This document shows positions 10,962 through 19,099 of a stretch of DNA of 64,000 nt, piece by piece. Both the position numbers and the translations under genes were made by a program. Origin of the DNA: LMUY01 sp964235495 (lineage in GTDB: Bacteria > Pseudomonadota > Alphaproteobacteria > Acetobacterales > Acetobacteraceae); the NCBI GenBank assembly GCA_964235495.1, contig CAXSAX010000008.1, positions 38,592-102,591 of the forward strand. Reading direction: 5' to 3'. Each line of letters begins with the position of its first letter. The first letter of the stretch is position 1. The notes under the pieces are model-generated. The model was not told the origin of the DNA. It saw only the letters and a list, made by a program, of their open reading frames with translations, and ran no database searches.

Positions 10962-11882
10962 ATGATGAAGGACGCAACCTACGGCGGCGTGAACGCGGCG
11001 GTGCTGACGGCCATGCACCCGGATCTCTCGCCCGACCTGGACCGCACCGCCGCGCACGGGCGCTGGCTGCTGGCCAACGGCTGCAACGGCCTGGCCGTGC
11101 TTGGCACCACGGGCGAGGCCAACAGCGTCGGCGTCTCCGAGCGGATGGAGCTGATGGAAGGCCTGGTCGCCCGCGGCCTGCCGCCGCTCCGGCTGCTGCC
11201 CGGCACCGGCACCTCGGCGCTGACCGACACGGTGGCGCTGTCCCGCCACGCCGCCGGCCTGGGCTGCCCCGGCGTGCTGGTGCTGCCGCCGTTCTTCTAC
11301 AAGGACCCCAGCGAGGACGGGCTGTTCGCCTACTTCTCCGAGGTGGTCCAGCGCCTCGGCGGCGCGACGCAGCTCTACCTCTACCATTTTCCTGCCCATT
11401 CCGCGGTGCCGATCACGGTGCCGCTGATCGCCCGGCTGCTGCGGGCCTACCCCGGCGCGGTGCGCGGCCTCAAGGACAGCAGCGGCGATTTCGCCAACAC
11501 CCGCAGCTACGTGGACCACTTCGCCGCCGACGGGTTCGAAGTGTACTGCGGCGACGACGGCGCGCTGCACGGCCTGCTGCAGGCGGGTGGCGCCGGGTGC
11601 ATCACGGCGGCGTCCAACGTGGGCTGCGCGCTGGGCGGCCAAGTGTATGCCCATTGGGACGACGAAGCCGGGCGGCAGGCGCAGGTCACGCTGTCCGCCA
11701 TCCGCCAGGCGGTCAGCTCGGCCGCGTTGATCCCTGGGCTGAAGGCGCTGGTGGCGCGGCATACCGGCGATACCGGGTGGAACGTGATGCGACCCCCGCA
11801 TCTGCCGCTCGGCGAGGCGGCACGGGCCAAGCTGTTTGCGGCGTTCGATGCCTGCGGCGTGACGTTGGCGAAGGCGGCCTGA
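10962..11882 (+). CDS. Dihydrodipicolinate synthase-family aldolase/lyase
   Basis: Class I aldolase of 306 aa with the DapA fold. It shows GTTGE at about 48-52 (phosphate/carboxylate loop), the catalytic Tyr141 in YLYHFP, and Schiff-base Lys171 in RGLKDSSGD. It lacks features that would make it a lysine-pathway DapA. Beside a sugar-acid dehydratase it most plausibly cleaves or dehydrates a 2-keto-3-deoxy sugar acid (for example L-KDA to pyruvate and glycolaldehyde). ATG 10962 or 10965 follows a GGGGAGGG ribosome site at 10946-10953. The substrate is inferred from context only. Confidence 0.8.
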   Translation: MMKDATYGGVNAAVLTAMHPDLSPDLDRTAAHGRWLLANGCNGLAVLGTTGEANSVGVSERMELMEGLVARGLPPLRLLPGTGTSALTDTVALSRHAAGLGCPGVLVLPPFFYKDPSEDGLFAYFSEVVQRLGGATQLYLYHFPAHSAVPITVPLIARLLRAYPGAVRGLKDSSGDFANTRSYVDHFAADGFEVYCGDDGALHGLLQAGGAGCITAASNVGCALGGQVYAHWDDEAGRQAQVTLSAIRQAVSSAALIPGLKALVARHTGDTGWNVMRPPHLPLGEAARAKLFAAFDACGVTLAKAA

Positions 11883-11889
11883 GGCCCGT

Positions 11890-12630
11890 TCAGCCGCGCC
11901 CCACGAACGGCATCTCCGTCGCCATCACCGTGAGCGTCAGGATGTTGGCATCTAGCGGCAGGGAGGCCATCAGCGCCACTGAGCGGGCCACGTTGGCCAC
12001 GTCCATCACCGGCTCCGCCGCCATGGCGCCGTTCGCCTGCGCAACACCCGCGGCCATCCGCGCCGTCATGGCTGTGCCCGCGTTGCCGACGTCCACCTGG
12101 CCGCAGGCGATGCCGTAGGCCCGGCCGTCCAGCGCGATCGTCTTGGTCAGCCCGGACACGCCGTGCTTGGTCGCCGTGTAAGGCGCCGACCCCGGCCGCG
12201 GCGCGTGGGCGGAGATGGAGCCGTTGTTGATGATCCGCCCGCCCTGCGGCCGCTGGTCCCGCATCATGCGGAATGCGCCGCGCGCCACGCGAAACGCGCC
12301 GGACAGGTTCACCGCCACCACGCCGTCCCACTGCTCGTCCGTCAAGTCGCCGAAATTGGTCGCGGGCGCGTTGCCGCCGGCGTTGTTGAACAGCACGTCT
12401 AGCCGGCCCCATGCCTGGGCGAGCGTGGCGAACAGCGCCGTCACGGAAGCCGGGTCCGCCACGTCCGTCGGCACGACCAGGGCCGCGGCGTCGGCCAGGG
12501 CCGCAGTTTCCTCCAGCGCCTCCCGCCGCCGCCCGGCCAGCGCCACCGTGAAGCCGTCCCGGGCCAGCGCCAGGGCGCACGCCCGGCCGATGCCGCCGCC
12601 GGCGCCGGTGACCAATGCGGTGCGCTCCAT
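11890..12630 (-). CDS. SDR-family oxidoreductase
   Basis: Classical short-chain dehydrogenase of 246 aa. It has the NAD(P) motif TGAGGGIGRA (8-17), the NNAGG motif, a serine in NNGSIS (about 138-140) and the catalytic Y151-x3-K155 in PYTATKHG. The start is ATG 12630, preceded by a strong GGGGAGGGCAGG stretch; the open frame to 12675 has no ribosome site. It converges on the aldolase gene with seven bases between stops. In a non-phosphorylative pathway it could oxidise the sugar or the aldehyde product. That role is inferred from position alone. Confidence 0.8.
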   Translation of the reverse strand: MERTALVTGAGGGIGRACALALARDGFTVALAGRRREALEETAALADAAALVVPTDVADPASVTALFATLAQAWGRLDVLFNNAGGNAPATNFGDLTDEQWDGVVAVNLSGAFRVARGAFRMMRDQRPQGGRIINNGSISAHAPRPGSAPYTATKHGVSGLTKTIALDGRAYGIACGQVDVGNAGTAMTARMAAGVAQANGAMAAEPVMDVANVARSVALMASLPLDANILTLTVMATEMPFVGRG

Positions 12631-12714
12631 CCTGCCCTCCCCTCGGTTGACGCGGCCAATCCTAGCCCTGGCCAATCTTAGCTTTGGCCAGAGCCGGCAG
12701 CCAGCCTGCGGCGG

Positions 12715-14778
12715 CTACCAGCTGGATAGCGCGGCGCGCTTCCAGGTGTTGGCGGCCACGCAGTCATAGTGGTAGTTCGCGTCGAACGTCGTCTGCCCGG
12801 CGGTGCAGGGCGCGCTGCTGCTGGCCGGCGTCGCCATGTCGATGCGGAAGATGCCCTGCGGATGCACCGCGCCGCCGACGGCGCCTGCGAGGTTGAGGTC
12901 AGTGGCGGCGCCGTTCAGCACCTGCACGCTGTAGGGCTGGCCGGCCGTGCCGGGGCTGAGCTGCAGGTAGCCGCTGGCGTTGGCGGGCGCCACCTGCTTG
13001 GTCACCAGCGCCCCGTTGGAGATGCCGATCAGCCCGCTGCCGCCTTTGTCTTGCATCAGCAGGCCGATGGCGCTGTCGGACCCAACCGAGTTCATCGCGA
13101 TGTAGCCGCCGCTGGGCGCGCCGGTGATCTCCAGGAAGTCGGCTGCGTTGGCCGGGTTGCTCAGCTCCAGCACCGGGCTGCCGCGGTCGGCGAACTGGAT
13201 CGTGCTGCTGCCCGCGTCATAGGTCAGCCAGTCAGCCCCCAGATGGGTCTTGCCCGGGTTGCCCTCGCCGTCGCCCCAGCTGCCATTGAGGTAGATCTTC
13301 TGCCCCGCCTGCATCGCCACCGCCGCGTCGATGCTGGTGGCGATCTCCGTCAGGTCAAGCCCGATGCGCCACTTGCCCATCACCTCGTAGGCGGCGTCGC
13401 ACGGGACGGAGCCGTTGCAGGTGACGAAGTCGTTGACCCAGTGGTTGTTGCTGTCCTGCGCATAGGTGAACACCGCGCCGCTGGCCGTGGCCGTGGCGGC
13501 GCTGCTGAGCGTGAGCGTGGTGCCGCTGAGGGCCGCAATGGTGACGCCTGCCGGGATGCCCGGCCCGGTGATGGTCTGCCCTGCAGCAAGGCCCGTCACG
13601 CTGGACGCGGCCAGGCTGGCCGACCCGGCGGTGGTGCTGCCGATGAACGTCAGGTGCAGCGGGATGTTGGACGCGGTAGCGGTGGCCGCCGCCGACAGGA
13701 TGACGGCGCTGTACTGGCTGTTCAGCGACGCGATGGTGGTCCCGGCCGGGATGCCCGCACCGGCCACGCTCTGCCCCGCCACCAGCTTGGCCAGCGTGCC
13801 GACGGGCACGGCGACGACGGTGGACCCGGCGGTAGTGGAACCCTGGAAGCTGCCGATGGCGGCAAAGCTCGTGTTGCGCGAGTAGCCCATGGTGCGGCCG
13901 ACCGCCGCCACGTCGTTGCCGCCGTCGCTGAAGTGCCACTCGCTGTGTTGCAGATACTGGTTGGGCGCCAGCGCCGTGAGGTCGCCCGCCTCCCAGGAGC
14001 AGCCGGGGTTGGCCAGCCAGTCGGTGGTGGCCGCCCCGCCCGCCGCGGTGGGCACGCCCGCGCACAGCAGCTCGCCTTCGTTCAGGATCATGTCGCCCTG
14101 GCCGTTCTGCTGCGCCACGATGCGGTTGTAGGCGGCGCCGGTGCGTCCGTCGTTGGCGGTGGCGGACTGGTTCCAGCCGCTGCTGTTGTTGAAGAACGCC
14201 TGGTGCGGGATGGCGCCGGGCATGTACTGGTAGCCGTGCGCCGGCTGGCCCAGCGTGTGGCCGCCGTTGCTGTCGGCGATGAAGAACTCCTCCGCGCCGA
14301 ACACGTGCGCGTAGTTCCACTTGCCCCAGCACTGGAAGCTGGCGGTGCACGGGTCGTTCTGGTTGGTGGCGACGTTCCAACTGGCCGGGTTCGGGTTGGT
14401 CGTGACGCCGGAGGCCATCGGGCCGCGCGGCGTGCCGCTGGAGTCCATGACCTTGCCCGGCCCGGTGAACGTGCCGAACGGCGCCAGCGGCAGGGCCGCG
14501 GCGGGCGCGTTGCAGACCCGTCCGTCCGGGATGGCGACGTGGCGGCCGCTGGCGGCGGCGGCGGCCACGGCGGCGCTGTCGTCGCTCACGCCGTCGCACG
14601 CAGCGCCGAAATCCAGCACGGAAAGCTGGTCGGATAGCTTGGCAGTCAGCGAGCGCGCCACCGTGGCTCCCGTGGGCTGCACGCTCAAGCCGCCGAGCGG
14701 AACCGGACCCAGTTGCGCCCAAGCCGGCAAGGCGGTCAGCAGAAAGGCGGTCACGGCAGGCAACCTGCGAAAGATCAT
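12715..14778 (-). CDS. Secreted beta-helix protein resembling a phage tailspike
   Basis: Exported protein of 687 aa with a Sec signal peptide (residues 1-21, ending AWA). Residues 53-71 (SVLDFGAACDGVSDDSAAV) match the start of pectate-lyase-3/tailspike beta-helices. A middle part rich in Trp, Asn and Gly follows, with several Cys. Two repeats of about 60 residues (about 313-372 and 380-434) share STTAGS, AGQ, GxGIPAGxTIA and LSxAATATAS. Such repeats are common in phage tail fibres and receptor-binding proteins. The C-terminal 200 residues also resemble tail-fibre ends. The start is ATG 14778 with GGAG upstream. No phage structural genes are nearby. It could bind or degrade a polysaccharide; the function is unproven. 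Confidence 0.7.
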   Translation of the reverse strand: MIFRRLPAVTAFLLTALPAWAQLGPVPLGGLSVQPTGATVARSLTAKLSDQLSVLDFGAACDGVSDDSAAVAAAAASGRHVAIPDGRVCNAPAAALPLAPFGTFTGPGKVMDSSGTPRGPMASGVTTNPNPASWNVATNQNDPCTASFQCWGKWNYAHVFGAEEFFIADSNGGHTLGQPAHGYQYMPGAIPHQAFFNNSSGWNQSATANDGRTGAAYNRIVAQQNGQGDMILNEGELLCAGVPTAAGGAATTDWLANPGCSWEAGDLTALAPNQYLQHSEWHFSDGGNDVAAVGRTMGYSRNTSFAAIGSFQGSTTAGSTVVAVPVGTLAKLVAGQSVAGAGIPAGTTIASLNSQYSAVILSAAATATASNIPLHLTFIGSTTAGSASLAASSVTGLAAGQTITGPGIPAGVTIAALSGTTLTLSSAATATASGAVFTYAQDSNNHWVNDFVTCNGSVPCDAAYEVMGKWRIGLDLTEIATSIDAAVAMQAGQKIYLNGSWGDGEGNPGKTHLGADWLTYDAGSSTIQFADRGSPVLELSNPANAADFLEITGAPSGGYIAMNSVGSDSAIGLLMQDKGGSGLIGISNGALVTKQVAPANASGYLQLSPGTAGQPYSVQVLNGAATDLNLAGAVGGAVHPQGIFRIDMATPASSSAPCTAGQTTFDANYHYDCVAANTWKRAALSSW

Positions 14779-14921
14779 GGTTTGTTCTCCGGGGTCGGAC
14801 ACCATACGACACGATGGAGGGCGTATCCAACCGCCACGATCGCGTCCGCCCGCCTGCCACGCCGGGATTACGCCGATTTACCGCAATCGAGCGCCTTGGC
14901 GCCGCATGGGAGAGCGCGCCG

Positions 14922-16154
14922 TTACCCCGGCCGGCGCACCTCGACCGTGACGTGCGACAGGGCGGGGAAGCGCGCGAGCAGATGGCGGTAATACTCAGGC
15001 CCCCGCGCGCCATCGGTCGTGGCGACGGCGAGGATCGCCCCGAGATGGCCTGGCCCCAAGCGCCACAGATGCAGGTCGGTCACCCGGCCGCCCTCCGCCT
15101 CCACGGCCTGTCGCACGGAGTCGGCGGCATGCGGGTCCGGCACCATGTCGAGCAGGATGGCGCCGGTGTCGCGGACCAGCCCGTAGGACCAACTCGCGAT
15201 CACGCAGGCGCCGACCAGGCCGGCGAGCGGGTCCATCCACAGCCAGCCGAAGCCGCGCGCCAGCACCAGCCCGATGATGACCAGCACCGACACGGCGGCA
15301 TCCGCCACGACGTGGACGACCGCCGCCCGCATGTTGTTGTCGCGGTGCGCGGCGTGGTTCCCGTGATGGCCGTGCCCGTGCTCCTCGAACGCCACGGGAT
15401 AGTCGTCGCCGCCGAGGTGCAGATGCGCCATGAACTGATGCGGCTCGGGGATCGTCTCGGCGCTTTCCAGCCAACCGCCCCGGTCCCGCATGGCGAACAC
15501 CTGGCGCGCGCCGTCCGCCCGCACCGTCTCGATGGTTGCGGTGGCGCGGATCGTGCCGCCCGGCTGCGGACGCAGCTGGAACACCGGGGGCACGCCGTCC
15601 TCGAACACGCGCAAGGCCAGGGGGCCGTCCGGCGTCGCGATACTCTGCGCCGCGTCGTGGTCCCCATGCCCATGGCCGTGCCCATGGTGGTGGCCGCCGC
15701 CGAGCAGCCAAACGCTGGCCACGTTCACGGCCAGCCCGAGGGTTGCGATCGGGATGGCCTCGTTGAACCGGATCGGCACGGGAGCGAACAGCCGGCTGAC
15801 CGCCTCGCAGCCGATCAGCAGCGCGATCATCGCCAGCACGACCGCGCTGGTGAAGCCGGTCAGGTCGCCCAGCTTGCCGGTGCCGAAGCTGAACCGGGGA
15901 TCGTGCGCGTAGCGGCGGGCGTAGCGGTAGGCCAGCGCCGCCAGCAGCAGCGCGCCGGCGTGGGTGCTCATGTGCAGCCCATCCGCGACCAGGGCGATGG
16001 ACCCGAAGGCGAGGCCGCCCACGATCTCCAGCACCATCATTGCACCGCACAAGCCAATGACCCACCAAGTCCGCTGCTCGGACTCCTCGTGTCCTGCGCC
16101 CAGGAAGACGTGGCTGTGATCCGACGTGGTGGCGGAAGCGAATATGCCGTCCAT
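14922..16154 (-). CDS. Cation diffusion facilitator metal exporter with enlarged cytosolic insert
   Basis: CDF-family inner-membrane antiporter of 410 aa, closest in style to DmeF. It has six predicted helices; TM2 carries D58/H61 (VADGLHMSTHAG) and TM5 carries H281/D285 (HVVADAAVS), the usual metal site. Between TM4 and TM5 a His-rich strip (about 155-166) is followed by roughly 90 residues of predicted beta-rich sequence and a second His strip (259-270), much more than the usual short loop. The CDF C-terminal domain follows. Likely substrates are Co, Ni or Zn. A perfect palindrome lies 48-68 bases upstream, indicating metal-responsive control. Confidence 0.85.
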   Translation of the reverse strand: MDGIFASATTSDHSHVFLGAGHEESEQRTWWVIGLCGAMMVLEIVGGLAFGSIALVADGLHMSTHAGALLLAALAYRYARRYAHDPRFSFGTGKLGDLTGFTSAVVLAMIALLIGCEAVSRLFAPVPIRFNEAIPIATLGLAVNVASVWLLGGGHHHGHGHGHGDHDAAQSIATPDGPLALRVFEDGVPPVFQLRPQPGGTIRATATIETVRADGARQVFAMRDRGGWLESAETIPEPHQFMAHLHLGGDDYPVAFEEHGHGHHGNHAAHRDNNMRAAVVHVVADAAVSVLVIIGLVLARGFGWLWMDPLAGLVGACVIASWSYGLVRDTGAILLDMVPDPHAADSVRQAVEAEGGRVTDLHLWRLGPGHLGAILAVATTDGARGPEYYRHLLARFPALSHVTVEVRRPG

Positions 16155-16201
16155 GTCAGTCTCTCACCTCAGCTCGGCGCGAACAGCCGCGCCGTTCTGT
16201 A

Positions 16202-16222
16202 GCATAGGGGTGGCCCCTATGC
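16202..16222. promoter_or_regulatory. Palindromic operator upstream of CDF exporter
   Basis: A perfect inverted repeat: 9-bp arms GCATAGGGG and CCCCTATGC around a TGG spacer. It sits 48 bases upstream of the CDF start. The G-tract/C-tract with AT flanks is reminiscent of sites for CsoR/RcnR/DmeR-type or MerR-type metal sensors. No such regulator gene is in the window; the only metalloregulator nearby is the arsenic-type ArsR. Confidence 0.7.
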
Positions 16223-16246
16223 CATCGAGCGCGGCGAGACCGAGGG

Positions 16247-16945
16247 TCAGGGCGCGTCCGGCAGCTTGTGGGCGCTCTTGCGCTCGCTGTAGCGGTCCAC
16301 GAGGTAGTCCGCCCGGTCCCGCACCAGCAGCGTGAACCGCAGCAGCTCCTCCATCACGTCCACCACGCGGTCGTAGTTGGCGGACGGCCTCATGCGCCCT
16401 GCTTCGTCAAAATGCTCGTAGGCGCGCGGCACGCTTGACTGGTTCGGGATGGCGATCATCCGCATCCAGCGCCCGAGCAGCCGCAGCGTGTTCACCGCGT
16501 TGAAGCTCTGCGACCCGCCCGACACCTGCATCACGGCCAGGGCGCGCCCCTGAGTCGGGCGCACCGAACCCTCCTCCAAGGGCAGCCAGTCGATCTGGTT
16601 CTTGAACACGCCCGTCACCGCGCCGTGAACTTCCGGGGAGCACCAGACCTGGCCTTCGGACCACAGCGACAAGGCGCGAAGCTCCCGTGCCTTAGGGTGG
16701 TCCTTGGGCACGCTGTTGGCCAGCGGCAGCTCGCGCGGGTCAAAGGTGCGAGTCTCGGCGCCCATGGCGCGCAGCAGCCGATCGGCCTCCTCGACCAGCA
16801 ATCGGCTGTAGGAACGCGTCCGCAGCGAGCCATAGAGCAGCAGGATGCGGGGCGGGTGCTGCGCCCGCATGACCGGTTCCAGCCGGGCGGCGTCCGGCGG
16901 CGCCAGCAAGTTAGGACGCAGCGCCGGCATCGGGTCCGGGCTCAT
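16247..16945 (-). CDS. arsH: Organoarsenical oxidase / NADPH-FMN reductase ArsH
   Basis: Flavoprotein of 232 aa, the usual ArsH length. It has the FMN phosphate-binding loop LYGSLRTRSYSR near the N-terminus and the family segments WCSPEVHGAVTGVFKNQIDWLP and QVSGGSQSFN. ArsH oxidises trivalent methylarsenicals using FMN and NADPH. The start is ATG 16945, directly preceded by a near-perfect AAAGGAGG ribosome site 7 bases away; the open frame continues to 17017 without one. The ATG overlaps the stop of the arsC remnant (ATGA), so translation is probably coupled. Confidence 0.92.
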   Translation of the reverse strand: MSPDPMPALRPNLLAPPDAARLEPVMRAQHPPRILLLYGSLRTRSYSRLLVEEADRLLRAMGAETRTFDPRELPLANSVPKDHPKARELRALSLWSEGQVWCSPEVHGAVTGVFKNQIDWLPLEEGSVRPTQGRALAVMQVSGGSQSFNAVNTLRLLGRWMRMIAIPNQSSVPRAYEHFDEAGRMRPSANYDRVVDVMEELLRFTLLVRDRADYLVDRYSERKSAHKLPDAP

Positions 16946-17058
16946 GCCGGACCTCCTTTGACGAAGCCGGCGAGCGGGGTCGGCACGATGTGCAGCATCG
17001 CCTCCGACCGGCCGCATGCGGGATTGTGATGGCCGACCACGTCGATGGCTTCGGTCAT
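16942..17058 (-). pseudogene. arsC: Truncated arsenate reductase ArsC remnant (38 aa)
   Basis: A 38-codon reading frame, ATGA-coupled to arsR upstream and to arsH downstream, with a GGAAGG ribosome site. It contains HNPACGRSEAML, which closely matches the active-site start of glutaredoxin-type ArsC (HNPxCGxSR, with the catalytic Cys). The sequence then runs straight into PTPLAGFVKGGPA and stops, whereas ArsC is about 115-140 aa. It looks like an in-frame internal deletion that left the operon junctions intact. It may now serve only to couple translation. Confidence 0.6.
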
Positions 17059-17408
17059 GGCAGGGCCTTCCCAGGCGGGCAACAGGGCATCAGGGCAGCG
17101 ATGAGCGGGGCGCACAGCTCGGGACGGCCATCGCAGCAATCCTTGGCCAGGAACAGCATCATCGCGCGCAATTGGCCCAGGTCGGCCCGATAGACGACGG
17201 TGCGGCCGCGTCGCTCGGACCGCACCAGGCCGGCGCGGGCCAGGATCGCGAGGTGCGTTGACAGGGTGTTCTGCGGCACGTCGAGCTGGCGGGCGATCTC
17301 GCCGGCCGGCAGCCCCTCCGGTTCGTGGCGGACCAGCAGCCGGAACGAGTCCAGGCGGGTGCCTTGCGCGAGCGATCCGAGAGCGAGGATGGCGGATGGA
17401 TTATCCAC
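17055..17408 (-). CDS. arsR: ArsR/SmtB-family arsenic-responsive repressor
   Basis: Winged-helix repressor of 117 aa. The recognition helix lies in IARQLDVPQNTLSTHLAILARAGLV and the wing in SERRGRTVVYRA. The C-terminus carries C91-C92, C99 and C109-C110, a cysteine arrangement suited to binding As(III). It probably represses its own operon with arsC' and arsH. The start is GTG 17408; no Shine-Dalgarno sequence is seen upstream, so the mRNA may be leaderless. No ArsB or Acr3 efflux gene is in the operon. Confidence 0.87.
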   Translation of the reverse strand: MDNPSAILALGSLAQGTRLDSFRLLVRHEPEGLPAGEIARQLDVPQNTLSTHLAILARAGLVRSERRGRTVVYRADLGQLRAMMLFLAKDCCDGRPELCAPLIAALMPCCPPGKALP

Positions 17409-17421
17409 ATATCGAGAATAA
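17401..17421. promoter_or_regulatory. Possible ArsR operator
   Basis: An AT-rich imperfect palindrome (TTAT...ATAA ends, with matching C/G positions inside) in an otherwise GC-rich region. It overlaps the GTG start of arsR. Its position and composition fit an autoregulatory ArsR/SmtB site. The symmetry is partial, so this is tentative. Confidence 0.4.
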
Positions 17422-17545
17422 CAGACATGTTTTCGCCTGTCCAGCGAGGAAGCTTTGCTCGGCCGGGCAGGATGGCGTCGCAGCCTGAAATGCCGGAAGA
17501 CACTCAGCGCCGGGCCATGGGCCGGACCATGGAAAGGACACTCTC

Positions 17546-19042
17546 ATGACGGGCGACAAGCTGGACCTGACGCGCCGGGCGCTCGGCCTGGGTGCTGCGG
17601 CCGCCACGCTGGCCAGCGTGGCGGCTCGGGGCGAGCCGGCGGTCGATGCGTCGGAGCGTTACCGGCCCCGGGTGCATTACACTCCTCGCGTGGGATTCAT
17701 GAACGACCCGAATGGGCTGATTCACCATGACGGCGAATGGCACCTGTACTACCAGTACAACCCGTTCGGCACCCGCAGCGCGCACGTGCACTGGGGCCAT
17801 GCGGTCAGCCCCGACCTGCTGCACTGGCAGGAGCTGCCGCCTGCGCTTGGCGACACGGAGGCGGGGGAGCCGTTCAGCGGCAGCGCCGTGTTCGACGCCG
17901 GCAACACCAGCCGCCTGTTCCCGGCAGGAGATCCTGGCCTGGTGGCCGTTTTCACCCGCGCCACGCCGGAATACCAACGCCAGGACATCGCCTGCAGCAT
18001 CGACCGCGGACGCAGCTTCGCCTTGTATGATGGCAACCCGGTGCTGGAGCGCGGCAGCAACTCCTTCCGTGACCCCAAGGTGTTCTGGCATGAGCCGACA
18101 CGGCGCTGGATCATGGCGGTGGTCGCGGCCCGCGAGCACCGGGTGCTGTTCTATGCCTCCGCCAACCTGACCCAGTGGCAGGAGGTCGGCAGCTTCAGCC
18201 AGCCCGGCATTGAGGGCGTGGAGTACGAGTGCCCGAACCTCGTACTCATGCCAGTCGAGGGCGGCGGGCTGAAATGGGTGTTGTTCGTGTCCATCAGCAC
18301 AGGCCCGGAGAAGGACAGTCCCGTGCAGTATTTCGTCGGCACGTTCGACGGGCAGCGCTTCATGGCGGACGACCCGGCGACGCGCTACGTCGATTTCGGC
18401 AAGGACTTCTATGCGATGCAGGTGTTCGCGGATGCGCCGGGTGACCGCCCGGTGGCGATGGCCTGGGCCGGCTGCTGGCAATACTGCAACGACCTGCCGA
18501 CCGGCGCGTGGCGCGGCGCCATGACGTTGCCGCGGCGGCTGTCGCTGCGCCAGGCCGCGGATGGCTGCCGCCTCGTGCAGGCGTTCGCACCCTTGGAGGC
18601 CGTGCGTGGAGCCGCCATCCCCGTCCGTCTGGGGGAGGGCGGCCTCGCCACGGCCACCCTGCCGCCGGGAGCGGCGGTGGAGGTCCGGGTGCGGCTGACC
18701 GTGGACGCTGGCGGCGCCACCCTGGCGTTCCGCAACGGCGCGGGCGAGGCGCTGACGGTCGGGTTCGACCAGGGCAGCGGACGGCTCAGCATCGCGCGGG
18801 GCGGCACGCGCGGCTTCAAGCACCAGCACTTCACCGATAGCTTCACGGCGGCCCGCCCCCCGGGCACGCGGGAGGTGGACCTGCACCTGGTGCTGGACCG
18901 CTGCACGCTGGAGGTGATCGGCTTCGACGGGGAATCGTCCGGCACGGTCCTGCACTTCTTCGCAACGCCCCCTGACCAGCTTGTCGTGCAGGGAACGGAG
19001 GCGGTGCGGCTGGGTGCGATGCAGGTGACGGAATTGACGTGA
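17546..19042 (+). CDS. GH32 fructan hydrolase (exo-levanase/inulinase-like), Tat-exported
   Basis: Glycoside hydrolase family 32 enzyme of 498 aa. The N-terminus LDLTRRALGLGAAAATLAS has twin arginines (10-11) and a hydrophobic core, so export by Tat is expected. Catalytic landmarks are the nucleophile D54 in FMNDPNG, D176 in RDPKV and the acid/base E228 in YECP. A C-terminal beta-sandwich (about 355-498) follows. It would release fructose from levan, inulin or sucrose in the periplasm. ATG 17546 has GGAAAGGA upstream. No fructose transporter or levansucrase is adjacent, so it stands alone. Confidence 0.88.
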   Translation: MTGDKLDLTRRALGLGAAAATLASVAARGEPAVDASERYRPRVHYTPRVGFMNDPNGLIHHDGEWHLYYQYNPFGTRSAHVHWGHAVSPDLLHWQELPPALGDTEAGEPFSGSAVFDAGNTSRLFPAGDPGLVAVFTRATPEYQRQDIACSIDRGRSFALYDGNPVLERGSNSFRDPKVFWHEPTRRWIMAVVAAREHRVLFYASANLTQWQEVGSFSQPGIEGVEYECPNLVLMPVEGGGLKWVLFVSISTGPEKDSPVQYFVGTFDGQRFMADDPATRYVDFGKDFYAMQVFADAPGDRPVAMAWAGCWQYCNDLPTGAWRGAMTLPRRLSLRQAADGCRLVQAFAPLEAVRGAAIPVRLGEGGLATATLPPGAAVEVRVRLTVDAGGATLAFRNGAGEALTVGFDQGSGRLSIARGGTRGFKHQHFTDSFTAARPPGTREVDLHLVLDRCTLEVIGFDGESSGTVLHFFATPPDQLVVQGTEAVRLGAMQVTELT

Positions 19043-19099
19043 CGAGCGAGTTCGGGGCCCTGCCACCTCCCTGAAAAGGCGAGGGTCAGCGATGAGGGG

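Noticed and set aside
13300..14000. Possible DNA tandem repeat array
   Set aside because: The similarity is at protein level (two 60-residue repeats of the tailspike-like protein), not an exact DNA array.
13355..15013. 552-codon open frame across the tailspike-like gene and its promoter
   Set aside because: Arg/His/Gly-rich shadow frame; the signal peptide and repeats are in the other frame.
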